64,000 bases of DNA, from contig NZ_CP039704.1 of the NCBI RefSeq assembly GCF_005144965.1, positions 558,001 to 622,000 on the forward strand, read 5' to 3'. Made by a program: the position numbers and the translations under genes. Source of the DNA: Hankyongella ginsenosidimutans (GTDB lineage Bacteria; Pseudomonadota; Alphaproteobacteria; Sphingomonadales; Sphingomonadaceae). Positions 45,579-55,576 of this stretch are shown one piece after another (positions within the stretch are counted from its first letter, which is position 1; each line of letters begins with the position of its first letter). Under the pieces are notes generated by a model. The model worked only from the letters and a program-made list of their open reading frames with translations, did no database searches and had not been told where the DNA came from.

Positions 45579-45902
45579 GGTCTGATGACTTTACGTTGAT
45601 CCATGCGTCATCGCGAGGCTGCACTCGCGCCGCTCACCCTGAGCTGGACGAAGGGCTGAGCGGCTCGTGGTTCGTCCGAGCTCACCACGAGCGGACTTTA
45701 CAGCCTGCTCCGTGAAGTTCGGAATGACGATTCCATCAAATGTCATCACGCTCTAAGAATGAGGCCGTGGCGCTGGCGATTTTGGCGCGCAGGCAGGCGC
45801 GAGGCGGGATGCGCCGAAGCAATCCAGGAGCACCTGCGTTCCATGGATCGCCACGGCAGTGTTGCCGTCTCGCGATGACAGAAGTTGCGGGCGTCGCCCT
45901 CG
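45579..45902. repeat. Family B repeat with nested family A hairpin, then a family B fragment
   Basis: Directly after lpd: TGATGACTTTACGTTGATCC and CGTCATCGCGAGGC, then the family A core (CCGCTCACCCTGAGC to CACGAGCGG, 45627-45694), then CGGAATGACGATTCC and GTCATCACGCTCTA. The arrangement equals that at 3471-3620. 45800-45885 adds a CGAAGCAATCCAGG ... CTCGCGATGACAG family B fragment. No gene. Confidence 0.8.
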
Positions 45903-47322
45903 CTACCCCAGAAACACCCGGCCGCGATTGAAGATACCGTTGGGGTCGAGGGCCTGGCGGATGGCGCGCATGGCCGCTGCCTTGGCCGGATCGACCGTGC
46001 GGGCGAGTTCCTCGCGCTTCAGCAGCCCGATGCCATGCTCGGCGGAAATCGACCCCTGCATGTCCACGGCGATATCGTGGACCAGCCGGTTGACCGCCGC
46101 CGTCTGCGCTGCCCATTCCACGCCGCTCACCCCTTGGGTGCGCGCACATTGAAATGCGCATTGCCGTCGCCCAGATGTCCGAACGCCAGCACGCGCGCGC
46201 CTGGAAACCCCTGCTCGACTGCCGTCGTCGCTTTCTGAATATAGGCCGCCATGCGTGCAGGCGCGACCGAGACGTCGTGCTTGATCGCCGGGCCTTCCTT
46301 CTTCTCGGCCTCCGGGATCGACTCGCGCACCCGCCAGAAGTCCAGGCGCTGGCTTTCGCTGGCGGCAAGCGCAGCGTCGGCGAGGATGCCGGCCTCCAGC
46401 GCCTCCCCGAGCGCGGCCTCGATGCGCTGCGCCAGCGCCGGGTCGTCTGCGGCGCTGGTCGCCTCGGCAAGCGCATACCAGGGTGCGGCTGCCGGGCGCG
46501 GATCGCGCACGCCGGGCACATAGGTGCGCACCAGATCGAACGCTTCGCCGGGCATGACCTCGAAAGCGCTGAGCTGCTCGCCGCTCGCCTGGCGCAGGCG
46601 GTTGAGCATCGTCATGGCGCCATCCAGCGTCGGCAGTGCCAGCAGGGCAGCAACCACGGTGCGTGGCCGGGCGAACAGCTTCAGGGTCGCAGCGGTGACC
46701 AGGCCGAGCGTGCCCTCCGCCCCGATCAGCAGCTGCTTGATGTCGTAGCCGGTATTGTCCTTGCGCAGGGCGGTGAGTGTATTGAGCACCTGCCCGTCCG
46801 GCAGCACCGCCTCCAGCCCCAGCACCAGCGCGCGCATGGTGCCATAGCGCAGCACCTGAACGCCGCCGGCGTTGGTTGAGATGAGGCCGCCGATGCGCGC
46901 CGAGCCTTCGGCCCCGAGTGACAGCGGGAACAGGCGGTCGACGGCGGCTGCGGCGTCCTGCACCTCGGTCAGGATGCAGCCGGCCTCCGCCACCAGCGAG
47001 AAATCGTCGGCATCAACGGAACGGATGCGGTTCATGCGTTCGACGCTGACCACCACCTCGCCGCCGCTGGCATCCGGCGCACCGCCAAGCACCAGCCCGG
47101 TGTTGCCCGCCTGCGGCACCAGCGGCACACGGTATTCGTTGGCGACCCGGACGATTGCGCTCGCCGCCTCGACAGTGGCCGGGCGCAGCACCAGCGCCGC
47201 CGGGCCGAGGCGCCGGCCGCGCCAGTCTTCCTCGTAGCGAAGGGTGTCCGGCCCCGGAGGAATAGCCCGCCAGCGCCGGCGGCAGCGATCAGGGCGTCTC
47301 GGGCAGCAGCGGTAAGGCTCAT
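45903..47322 (-). CDS. FAD-binding oxidoreductase, D-2-hydroxyacid dehydrogenase type (GlcD/D2HGDH), frameshifted
   Basis: About 473 residues. Start ATG 47320-47322 (MSLTAAARDALIAAAGAGG). The FAD-binding part has LVPQAGNTGLVLGGAPDASG and LGAEGSARIGGLISTNAGG; the C-terminal part has AFGHLGDGNAHFNVRAPKG and SISAEHGIGLLKREE with the metal-site His residues. Breaks near 47235 and 46130. Likely oxidises a D-2-hydroxyacid; D-2-hydroxyglutarate would suit a neighbour of the 2-oxoglutarate dehydrogenase genes, but glycolate or D-lactate cannot be excluded. Confidence 0.82.
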
Positions 47323-47360
47323 GGCCTTCTGATGGCGTGAAACGCCAAGGGGTGCAAGCG

Positions 47361-47609
47361 TCAGCGCGTGGCGTCCAGTGGTTTGCAGATGGCGACCATG
47401 GATTTGTTGATCAGTACGATCTCGTGTTGCGGCAGACGCAGCGGGAAAAACGGCGCGGGGTCGTTCAGCAGGTCCTGTACCCGCTGATCGAGACCGATGA
47501 AGACATGCCCGGACACTTGCGTGCCGTCGGCCATGACCAGTTCGACCTCGATATTGACTTTGGTGCGAATGCGCGACGCGCGGTTTTCCAGGGGCATGGG
47601 TGCGCTCAT
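47361..47609 (-). CDS. Small conserved-looking protein of unknown function
   Basis: 82 residues, intact. MSAPMPLENRASRIRTKVNI leads into a beta-rich stretch (VELVMADGTQVSGHVFIGL) and QHEIVLINKSMVAICKPL. No signal peptide or membrane segment. The start ATG overlaps the stop of the gene upstream (ATGA), so the two are translated together. I do not recognise the family. Confidence 0.65.
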   Translation of the reverse strand: MSAPMPLENRASRIRTKVNIEVELVMADGTQVSGHVFIGLDQRVQDLLNDPAPFFPLRLPQHEIVLINKSMVAICKPLDATR

Positions 47610-47929
47610 AAACAGGCCTCCAGATAAGTTTGCTCCAGCCCGTACCGGCGGGCCTTCTCAAAAGTGTCGGGACGTAAGCCGGACGAGACGAAGCGTCCGG
47701 GCAGCGATCCGCCGGGCGCTTCGCCGTCGAAGCGGAAGAAGAAAAGTTCCTGCAGGGTTGTCGTCGCGCGCGCCTGCCCGACCACCTCAAGCCGTGCGTC
47801 GGCGGCCGATTCGCGCGGTTCGTACCATGAAAGCAGCGGCGAACCAGGCGATTGCACGGCATCCGGAGACGGGTATAGCGCACGCCAGACGCCGAAACGC
47901 GGACGCGGACGCGCCAGTCCGGCTGCCAT
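47606..47929 (-). CDS. Protein of unknown function
   Basis: 107 residues from ATG 47927-47929 (MAAGLARPRPRFGVWRALY), preceded by AAGGGG; an in-frame ATG 33 bases upstream has no such site. Contains SPLLSWYEPRES and ELFFFRFDGEAPGG and ends GLEQTYLEACL. No motif recognised. It forms a two-gene unit with the 82-residue gene that follows, 38 bases from the FAD oxidase. Confidence 0.55.
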   Translation of the reverse strand: MAAGLARPRPRFGVWRALYPSPDAVQSPGSPLLSWYEPRESAADARLEVVGQARATTTLQELFFFRFDGEAPGGSLPGRFVSSGLRPDTFEKARRYGLEQTYLEACL

Positions 47930-48148
47930 GCCGCCCCTTCTGGTCTGTGCGGGAAGCCCCATCGCCCACTCGTTGCAAAACTCTGACGAGCAATGATAGG
48001 CGAAACGTGCTCAAGGAAGTATTAAAGGCATATGTTAAAAGACTAATTTCATCTGCAACCTTCGAGCGTACTAGCTGTTGTGCATAGAGCCTTTCTTGTC
48101 CGTTTTGATTGCCTCACCAAAAGTGATCCAATCAAAAACGGGAAGGGT
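47930..48148. repeat. Gap with family E repeat
   Basis: 48085-48152 is a family E palindrome: TAGAGCC, then CCGTTTTGATTG ... CAATCAAAAACGG around CCTCACCAAAAGTGAT, then GGGTCTAG. Its last CTA is the complement of the stop codon of the next small gene. Nothing else is seen. Confidence 0.7.
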
Positions 48149-48385
48149 CTAGTGGCGGGTCGGCGCGGCGATGGACTCGCCGGCGCATAGCTCCGCATGC
48201 AGCGCCAGCCAGATCGCCAGACCTTCCTCGTCACCAGCCGCCCGCATGCGGCGCACGGCGATCATGGCGTAAGATAGGGCGCGCGCACCCAGATTGCGCT
48301 GCAGGTTGCCGGCCGCATGTGCGACCAGCGGGTGGCCGCGATAGAGTTCAGCAAGTTCGGCAGGAGCCAGAGGTGACGCGTTCAT
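48149..48385 (-). CDS. Small helical protein of unknown function
   Basis: 78 residues, intact: MNASPLAPAELAELYRGHPL, then a helical run with NLQRNLGARALSYAMIAVRR and EEGLAIWLALHAELCAGES. Start ATG 48383-48385, preceded by AAGGA. No membrane segment. Codon use matches the surrounding genes. Family not recognised. The TAG stop is shared with a family E repeat. Confidence 0.55.
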   Translation of the reverse strand: MNASPLAPAELAELYRGHPLVAHAAGNLQRNLGARALSYAMIAVRRMRAAGDEEGLAIWLALHAELCAGESIAAPTRH

Positions 48386-48576
48386 GTTTCTTGTCCTTGT
48401 TGGCAGGATTTATCCAAATTCGACAAGCAAACGGCAGGCCAGCCAAGAAGTCTTTGACAAACTGAGATTTTAGCTGTTTTTGGCGCGCAAGGCGGCAAAT
48501 TTTGCATGGTCCGCCATCAAGGCCGGCAAGGCCTACCGGGTTCCTTGCAGCGCATTCATGCTTGAGGAAATGGCTG

Positions 48577-49502
48577 ATGGATCGCCTATCTGCGATGGAA
48601 ATGTTTGTCCGCGTCGTTCAGGACCGCAGCTTTTCAGCGGCCGCGCGCCATCTCGGCGTGTCGAAGTCGGTCGTCTCCAAGGCCGTCTCCGAACTCGAGG
48701 ACCGGCTCGGCGCACAGTTGATCAACCGGACGACGCGCCAGATGTCGCTGACCGAGGTGGGGCAGGCCTATCATCAGCGCTGCGTCGTCATCCTCGAACA
48801 GGTCGCGGAAACCGAAGAGCTGGTCACCGCGCAGGCCCATGCGCCGCGCGGGATGGTGCGGATTGCAGCGCCCGTAACCTTCTCGGTCGCGCATCTTGGC
48901 GAGCCGGTCTCAGCGTTTCTGGGCGCTTTTCCGGATGTCTCCGTCGAGCTGTCGCTCAATGACCGCGTGGTCGACATCGTCGAGGAAGGCTTCGACCTTG
49001 CTATTCGCATCTCGCGCCGGCTGAAGGATTCGAACCTGATCGCGGTCCGGCTCTGCTCGTCGCGCTCCATCGCGACCGCTTCGCCCGATTACCTGCAGAA
49101 GTATGGCGTGCCGACCCACCCGCGCGAGCTGCTGGGGCACAGCTGCCTGCGCTATTCCAACATGAGGTCGGCGCAGGGTGGAGCTTCACCGACAAAGACA
49201 GCGGGGAGCCGATCCAGGTTGCCGTCTCTGGCCGCATCATCACCAACAACGGCGAAGTGCTGCGCTCGGCCGCCATCGCCGGCGAGGGCATCGCTTACGG
49301 CCCGAGCTTCCTGGTGGCCGACGACATTCGGGCGCTGCGGCTGATGCCGATCCTGACCGATTGGGCCGGGCCGGCGTTCGGCATCTACGCCGTCTATCCA
49401 CCGAACCGGCACATGTCGGCCAAGGTGCGCCGGCTGATCGACTTCCTGAAGGAGCACTGGGGCGAATCGCCGCCCTGGGAGCGCGCCTGCGAAGAGTGCT
49501 GA
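48577..49502 (+). CDS. LysR-family transcription regulator, frameshifted
   Basis: About 308 residues. Start ATG 48577 (MDRLSAMEMFVRVVQDRSFS) after GAGGAA. Winged helix-turn-helix: AAARHLGVSKSVVSKAVSEL, then RLGAQLINRTTRQMSLTEVG, followed by the ligand-binding domain (GMVRIAAPVTFSVAHLGEPV). A break near 49170 joins to GWSFTDKDSGEPIQVAVSG. This subgroup resembles DsdC/CrgA-type LysR regulators that often control nearby oxidoreductases; the target is not evident. Divergent from the small gene at 48149. Confidence 0.85.
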
Positions 49503-49557
49503 GCAGCCCTTATCGCCCCTCTCCCCTCCGCCAAGCGGGAGGGGACCTGGCAGGGCG

Positions 49558-51743
49558 TCACCCCGCCAGGCCGAAGGCGCGCAGCAGGAACGCCAGTTCC
49601 TCGGCGTCCTCGATCAGGCTGTCGAAGCGCCCGGACTTGCCGCCGTGGCCCGCGCCCATATTGGTCTTCAGCAGGAGCAGATTGGAGTCGGTCTTGGTGG
49701 CGCGCAGTTTCGCCACCCATTTGGCCGGTTCCCAGTAGGTGACGCGCGGATCGTTCAGCCCCGCTGTGACCATCATCGGCGGGTAGGCCTGCGCCGTGAC
49801 ATTGTCATAGGGGCTGTAGCTGCGGATGAGGGCAAAGGCGTCCGCACTCTCGATCGGGTTGCCCCACTCCGGCCATTCCATCGGCGTCAACGGCAGAGTG
49901 TCGTCCAGCATCGTGTTCAGCACATCGACGAACGGCACCTGGGCAACGACGGCCCGCCACAGCTCCGGACGCATGTTCGCTGCGACGCCCATCAGTTCGC
50001 CGCCGGCAGAGCCGCCGGAGATCGAGATGCCGCCGGGCACCGCATAACCCTTGCTGCACAGGAAGTCCGCGACGTCGAGAAAATCATGGAACGTGTTCCA
50101 GCGCTTCTCCGCGCGGCCGTCCAGATACCAGCGGCGGCCGAGGTCGTCGCCGCCGCGGATGTGCGCGATCGCATAGGTGAAACCGCGGTCGAGGTAGCTC
50201 AACCGCACGGTCGAGAAGCCGGGCGGGATCGCAAGCCCGTACGCGCCGTAGCCGTAGAGGTGCAGTGGTCCGCTTTTCTTGCGGTCTTTCCGGTAAACGA
50301 TCGAGACGGGGATCATCGCCCCGTCCCGCGCCGGCACCATCAGCCGCTCCGTCACATACTGGCTGGCGTCGTAGCCGGACGGAATTTCCTGCACCTTGCG
50401 CGTGGTCAGCGCACGGGCCTGCGGATCGTAGTCGAACACCGTCTGCGGCGTGACCATCGACTGGTAGGCCAGGCGCAGCTTGTCGAGACGGTACTCAGGG
50501 TTGCCGCCCAGCCCGGCGGCATAGGAGGCCTCCGGGAACGGCACATAATGCTCCCGGCCGTCCAGGTCGCGCAGGCGGATCTGATCAAGGCCGTTCACCC
50601 GCTCATGCACCACCAGCCAGTTGGCGAAGCTCACGTGGCTGAGCAGGTAATGGCTGTCCGAGGCGGCGATCACCTCGCTCCAGGCGTTCGGCGCATCGAG
50701 TGACGCCTCGACCAGACGGAAATTCGGGTGGGTGTCGTTGACCAGGATGAACAGCGTACCGTCCCGCTCATCGACGGCATATTCCCGGTCCTTGACCCGA
50801 GGGGACACCAGCAGCGGCGCCGCATGCGGGTCGTCGAGCGGCAGCAGACGCACTTCGCTGGTGGTGTGGTCGCTGGCGCCGATCGTCAGAAATCGGCGTG
50901 ACTGGGTGCGGCCGACACCGACAAAAAGCCGGGATCGGCTTCCGTGTAGATCGTGCGGTCCTCCGCTGGATCGGACCCCAACCGGTGGTGGCGCACCGCG
51001 AACGGCCGCCAGTTGTCGTTGACCGGCGTGTAGAACAGGCTCTGCGAGTCTGCTGCCCAGACGATTTCGCCAAGTGTCCCGGGATGGCATCTGGCAGGTC
51101 CTGGCCAGTCGCCAGGTCGCGGATCTTCAGCGTGAAACGCTCCGAGCCGTCGATATCAGCCGCGTAGGCCACCTGCCGGCCATCCGGGCTGATGCTGAGC
51201 GTGCCGAGCCGGAAATACTCCAGCCCGCTTGCCAGGTCCGGTTCGCTGAGGATCAGCTGGTCCGGACCGCCAGCGACCGGGCGACGCCACCAGGTGCGGT
51301 ATTGCGCTCCCTTGTCGAATTGCCACCAGGTCAGCCAGTCGCCGTCGCGCACGGGGACGCTGGCGTCGTCTTCCTTCAGGCGGGCCTTCATTTCGGTAAA
51401 GAGCGAGTCGATCAACGGCCGCATCGGGGCCGTCTGTTGCTCGAAGTATGTGTTCTCCGCTTTCAGGTACGCCAGCACCTCGGCATCGTCGACCTTGGGA
51501 TAGTCCTTGTCCTTCAACCATGCATAGGGGTCGTCGATGGTGATGCCATGGCGGGTGAAGCGGTAATCGCCACGGCGCGCGACTGGTGGCATGGGGGTCT
51601 TCGGGGCGGGCGGCGGCGCAGGGGACATCACGATGGCTTTGCCTTTCACAGGGGCGGCTTTGGGCCAGCACCGGCGGCGACGCGAGCGCCAGCACGCTCG
51701 TTGCAGCAGCCGACAGAAGTTTACGGCGGCTTATATGGGTCAT
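49558..51743 (-). CDS. ptrB: Exported oligopeptidase B-like S9 prolyl oligopeptidase, frameshifted
   Basis: Serine peptidase that cuts short peptides, in oligopeptidase B after basic residues. About 728 residues. Start ATG 51741-51743 (MTHISRRKLLSAAATSVLAL), a Tat-like signal, so it should be periplasmic, unlike E. coli PtrB. The propeller domain begins RRGDYRFTRHGITIDDPYAWL. The hydrolase domain has the nucleophile in ISGGSAGGELMG, the Asp in TAGLNDPRVTYWEP and the His in NMGAGHGGKSGRF. Breaks near 51640 and 51070. A gene in tandem orientation is absent; pepP is divergent. Confidence 0.87.
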
Positions 51744-51913
51744 GGCATCTCTCCTGCAACATGCACAGCAGAGCAGTTAGGAATGATTATCCTGCGGATC
51801 ACAATAGCCGTAAACTATGGTCATCGCTGCGGGTCTGGTCCATGATCGGGTCGGTTGCCTGTTGACCGTCCAGCGAGAACGGCAGCCCGTGCCGTGACCA
51901 TCCGGAGTACACC
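51744..51913. promoter_or_regulatory. Divergent promoter region of the two peptidase genes
   Basis: 170 bases between the oligopeptidase and aminopeptidase starts. It is AT-richer than the surroundings (AATGATTATCCTGCGGATCACAATAGCC) and must carry both promoters, but I see no consensus pair or clear operator. Confidence 0.35.
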
Positions 51914-53721
51914 ATGACTGCATCCGCCCTGCCACTTGCGGCCACGTCGCCCGCCGCTGCCCGCCTGGCCGCCTTGCGAGCGCATCTGGCGACCATCGGC
52001 CTCAGCGGCTTCTATGTGCCGCTGACCGACGAGCACATGAGCGAATATGTGGGCGACTATGCCCAGCGACTGGCCTGGCTGACCGGCTTCACCGGATCGG
52101 CAGGCAGCGCAGTCGTGCTGGCAGACAAGGCAGCGGTCTTCACCGATGGCCGCTACACGGTGCAGACCAGAGCGGAAGTCTCGCCGGCGCTGTTCTCCTA
52201 CGAGCCGTTTCCGGATGTCACGCCGGCATCCTGGCTGGGCGGCAACGCGCAGTCCGGCGACCGTATCGGCTATGACCCATGGCTGGCAACACGCAGCTGG
52301 GCGAAGTCGGCTGCCGAGCAATTGGCGGCGCGCGGCGCAAGCCTGGTCGCGCTCGAGGCCAACCCCATCGATGCCGTCTGGGCAGACCAGCCCGCCCCTT
52401 CCCTTGCGCCGGCGCGTGTCCACCCCGATGCGCTGGCCGGCAAATCATCCGCCGACAAGCGGCGCGATCTCGCGACCGACCTGCGTGAGGCCGGCGCGGA
52501 TGTGGCCGTGATCGCCGCGCTCGACTCGGTCGCCTGGCTGTTCAACATCCGCGGCACCGATGTCTCGCACACGCCCGTGGTGCGGGCCTTCGCGCTGCTG
52601 CAGGCGGACGCGACCGCCGACCTGTTCCTGGAGCCGGAGAAGCTGAACGACGCGGTACTTGAGCACCTGGGCCCGGCCGTGCGCACCCATGCCCGCACCG
52701 ACTTTGCGGCAGCGCTGGCGGCGCTGGGGGCAAGCGCGTCCTCGTCGATCCGGAGACCTGTGTCGCTGCGATTTTCGAGGCGCTGGACGCCGCAGGTGCC
52801 ACCCTGATCGAAAAGCGCGACCCGTGCATCCTGCCCAAGGCGCGCAAGAATGGCGTCGAGGCTGAAGGGGCGCGGGCAGCCCACCTGCGCGACGGTGCGG
52901 CCATCACCCGGCTGCTGCACTGGCTGAGCCTGCACGCCGGGGACGGCACGATCGACGAGGCAGCGGTCGAGGCGCAGATTCTCTCCTTCCGGCGCGAGAC
53001 CAACCAGCTGCTGGACACCAGCTTCAACACCATCGCCGGCGCCGGGCCGAACGCCGCACTGCCGCATTATCGCTCGGGTCCGGCAACCAACCGGGTGCTG
53101 GCGCCAGGCGAGCTGTTCCTGGTCGATTCAGGCGGCCAGTACGCGGACGGCACCACCGACATCACCCGCACCATCGCGGTCGGCACCCCGACCTCCGAGC
53201 AGCGCGACCGCTACACCCGCGTACTGAAAGGGCATATCGCGCTGGCGACGGCGCGCTTCCCCGCCGGCACCACCGGCCAGCAGCTCGATGTGCTGGCGCG
53301 ACTGCCGTTGTGGCAGGCAGGGCTCGACTACGATCACGGCACGGGGCACGGCGTCGGCGCCTATCTCTCCGTGCACGAAGGGCCGCAACGCATCGCCAAG
53401 GCGGCGTCCAGTGTGCCGCTGGAGCCAGGCATGATCCTCTCGAACGAACCCGGCTACTACAAGCCCGGCCACTTCGGCATCCGCATTGAAAATCTGGTGC
53501 TGGTCGCGGAACAGGGCCGCCAGGGCGACGAGCGGCCGATGCTGGCCTTCGAGACCCTGACGCTTGCCCCGCTCGACCGGGCGCTGATCGACACGGCACT
53601 GCTGAGCACTGAGGAGCGCGCCTGGGTCGACGCCTATCATGCCCGGGTGTGGCGCGAAATCGGCCCGCTGGTGCAGGACGAGACCCGCCAGTGGCTGGAA
53701 CAGGCGACCCAGCCGCTTTAG
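51914..53721 (+). CDS. pepP: Aminopeptidase P family (M24B) Xaa-Pro peptidase, frameshifted
   Basis: Removes N-terminal residues before proline. About 602 residues, the long three-domain form. Start ATG 51914 (MTASALPLAATSPAAARLAA). Two creatinase-like N-domains (FTDGRYTVQTRAEVSPALFS; DSVAWLFNIRGTDVSHTPVV), a break near 52730, then the pita-bread catalytic domain with metal ligands in DSGGQYADGTTDITRT, DHGTGHGVGAYLSVHEGP, SNEPGYYKPGHFGIRIEN. The TAG stop leads into a family B repeat. Confidence 0.9.
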
Positions 53722-53727
53722 GGCGCG

Positions 53728-53857
53728 ATCACTTTACATTGAACCACCGTCATTGCGGGGAGCCGGAGGCGACGCGGCAATCCATGCAAACACCGGTGTT
53801 CCTGGATTGCTTCGGCTTCCCGCCTCGCAATGACGATTCTATCCAAAGTCATCAGAC
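53728..53857. repeat. Family B palindromic repeat after pepP
   Basis: Outer arms GATCACTTTACATTGAACC ... AAAGTCATC and inner arms CGTCATTGCGGGG ... CCTCGCAATGACG with the AATCCATG/TGGATT segments, as at 29948-30087. It begins 6 bases after the pepP stop. Confidence 0.8.
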
Positions 53858-53860
53858 ACA

Positions 53861-53894
53861 AAAACGGCGGCCGGATTTGACCCGGCCGCCGCTT
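53861..53894 (-). terminator. Rho-independent terminator, minus strand
   Basis: On the minus strand GCGGCGGCCGGG and CCGGCCGCCG form a strong stem with loop TCAAAT, followed by TTTTTG. It would end transcription of the PEP-CTERM gene; a D' repeat (53911-53961) lies between gene and terminator. Confidence 0.7.
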
Positions 53895-53910
53895 TCAAGC
53901 AGATGCGTTA

Positions 53911-53961
53911 AGAGCCTGATTCACGTTTCAGATCGATTCAATCCGAAACGATCAAGGTCTA
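53911..53961. repeat. Family D' repeat at the 3' end of the PEP-CTERM gene
   Basis: AAGAGCCTGATTCACGTTTC, then AGATCGATTCAATC, then CGAAACGATCAAGGTCTAG folds into a hairpin. The same sequence with changes is at 5598-5645 and within 38300-38340. The final CTA is the complement of the gene's TAG stop. Confidence 0.75.
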
Positions 53962-54721
53962 GGCGCGACGCTTGCGCACCGCGAAGCCGGCAACCGCCAG
54001 GCCCAGGCCCAGCACGGCGAAGCTCGCCGGTTCCGGAACCGGGTTGACGACCTGACCGCGACGGCCGAAGCGCAGGTTGTCGATGGCGAAGCCCGCCGGC
54101 TCCGAGCCGGTCAGATCCAGGAACACGCCAGCGATCGCTTCGCTGCCATCGTCCGTCACCAGGCCAAGGAATTCGATGCCGGTGCCGGTGTTGGTGACCG
54201 TGCCGAGCAGCGACCCGTCGCGCGCGAACGCGGTGATGCCGGTCGAGCCGGCAGCGTCGAAGAAGCCGCCATCAAAGCCCACGCCCGCCAGTTCGATGTC
54301 GAACAGCACAGCGATGCCGCCGTTGAAGGTCGGGGAGCCCGAGAGCACCGGCGAGGTCGGGTTCGCGCCATCCCCGGTTATGAAGGTGTTCGGCGCGCTC
54401 GGATCAAGCGACAGCGGGCCAGTCGGCGTGCCGACGATGCAGGCGCTCGCAGCCGCGCCGGGCAGTCGACGCCCGGATTGACGCTCAGCGACTGGCCGAG
54501 GAACCAGCCGTCGAAGGTCACGGTGGGCGATGCCGCATCGCCGCCATAAACCGCCGGAGCATAGGTCGGGTTGACGGTGCCGTTCGCGAATTCGCTGAAA
54601 GTGATCAGGCCCGAGCCGGCGACGAAGTCAGCAGCGCTGACGCGGGTGATGCCGACAGCGTGCGCCGAGGTGGCGACAGCAATAGAAGCCAGCGCGACCG
54701 CTCCAAGCAGGAATTTTTCAT
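53959..54721 (-). CDS. PEP-CTERM exported protein, frameshifted
   Basis: About 253 residues. Start ATG 54719-54721; the first codons (MKK) join FLLGAVALASIAVATSAHAV only if the AAAAA run has one more A. Signal peptide, then a Gly/Ser/Thr-rich beta domain (VSAADFVAGSGLITFSEF; FDGWFLGQSLSVNPG). A second break lies near 54460. The C-terminus is a full PEP-CTERM sorting signal: NPVPEPASFAVLGLGLAVAG and then FAVRKRRA. Such proteins are processed by an exosortase and sent to the surface or matrix; the exosortase is not in this window. Function otherwise unknown. Confidence 0.82.
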
Positions 54722-54736
54722 GGTTGTTCTCCTCAT

Positions 54737-54800
54737 TTGACAATGTGCGTTTGACAATGTGCGTTTGACAATGTGCGTTTGACTATGTGTGACTATGCGC
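54737..54800. repeat. 14-bp tandem repeat upstream of the PEP-CTERM gene
   Basis: TTGACAATGTGCGT occurs three times in perfect tandem (54737-54778), followed by a decayed fourth unit (TTGACTATGTG). It lies 16 bases upstream of the start codon on the minus strand, inside the leader or promoter, so copy number could change expression. Confidence 0.85.
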
Positions 54801-54967
54801 TCCCATTGCCCGAGTGGCGCACAGCCTACGCACAAAGGTAAGCAAAATACGCGCCAGAAACGGTAAAGCGAGGCGCATCCGAGGCTTAGCCGATGAGCCG
54901 GCGCCAAGAATTTACCGAATTGTAATGATTTCCGACGCTGCGCCGCCGTATCCAGCAGAATATCATT

Positions 54968-55147
54968 TCAAGTGGGCGACTTCGGCGTCTCCAGCGCAGC
55001 CGTATCCGTGGTGTCGGCAAGCGGATCGGGCTGCGCCGTTTCGCCGGCGCGCCGGGCACGCGTCTGCTGCTTGCGCCGGGCAAGGTTGGCGCGCAGGGCG
55101 TCCGCGAGTCTGCGTTTCTGCTCCGGATTCAACTCGGCGCGTGGCAT
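54968..55147 (-). CDS. Small basic protein of unknown function
   Basis: 59 residues from ATG 55145-55147: MPRAELNPEQKRRLADALRA, then NLARRKQQTRARRAGE and an acidic Pro/Thr tail. Short helical proteins with this NPEQKRRLADALRANLARRK pattern occur in related alphaproteobacteria as hypothetical proteins. A family A repeat starts 28 bases upstream, in the place where a promoter would be expected. Function unknown; the coding call rests on this pattern and on codon use. Confidence 0.5.
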   Translation of the reverse strand: MPRAELNPEQKRRLADALRANLARRKQQTRARRAGETAQPDPLADTTDTAALETPKSPT

Positions 55148-55174
55148 ATCCGGCGAACTCCCTTCCCTTAAAGC

Positions 55175-55284
55175 TAGTGGGTCATTTTGAACAAACCGTT
55201 CGTGGTGAGCTCGGACAGAACCACGAGCCACTCATCCCTTCGTCCAGCCCAGGGTGAGCGGCAAAACTTCAAAATGACCCACTA
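55175..55284. repeat. Family A element with perfect 17-bp ends
   Basis: TAGTGGGTCATTTTGAA and TTCAAAATGACCCACTA are exact complements at the two ends. The core has CGTTCGTGGTGAGC, CCACGAGCCACTC and CCAGGGTGAGCGG. No clear flanking duplication. It sits between the small basic gene and tRNA-Thr. Confidence 0.82.
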
Positions 55285-55369
55285 CCTTGCTGCGCGTTTT
55301 CTTGACAAGGGTCGGACCCGGCGGCAATAGCGGGCGCTCTGTGCTGCAGGCATCTGCAGCCCGTGCCAT

Positions 55370-55443
<74 letters not shown>

Positions 55444-55576
55444 GCTTCCCCGCTCAATTCACCGGCAAGCGCCACCGTCGCGGCGGCGGTCCGTTGACAA
55501 GTCATCGCTCTGGCACACATTGCGGCCAGCGAGTCGCTCGACATCGCATCCTATGTGCAAACAGCAGGTATTTTCA

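Noticed and set aside
47032..47883. Long minus-strand frame joining the FAD oxidase to upstream sequence
   Set aside because: Only the part from 47322 downward resembles the oxidase; the rest is out of frame with the two small genes at 47361-47929, which have overlapping start and stop.
54737..54800. CRISPR-like array
   Set aside because: Units are 14 bases and directly adjacent, with no spacers and no cas genes.
54605..54907. 100-codon frame through the tandem repeat
   Set aside because: Frame-shifted reading of the PEP-CTERM start; the repeat translates only by chance.
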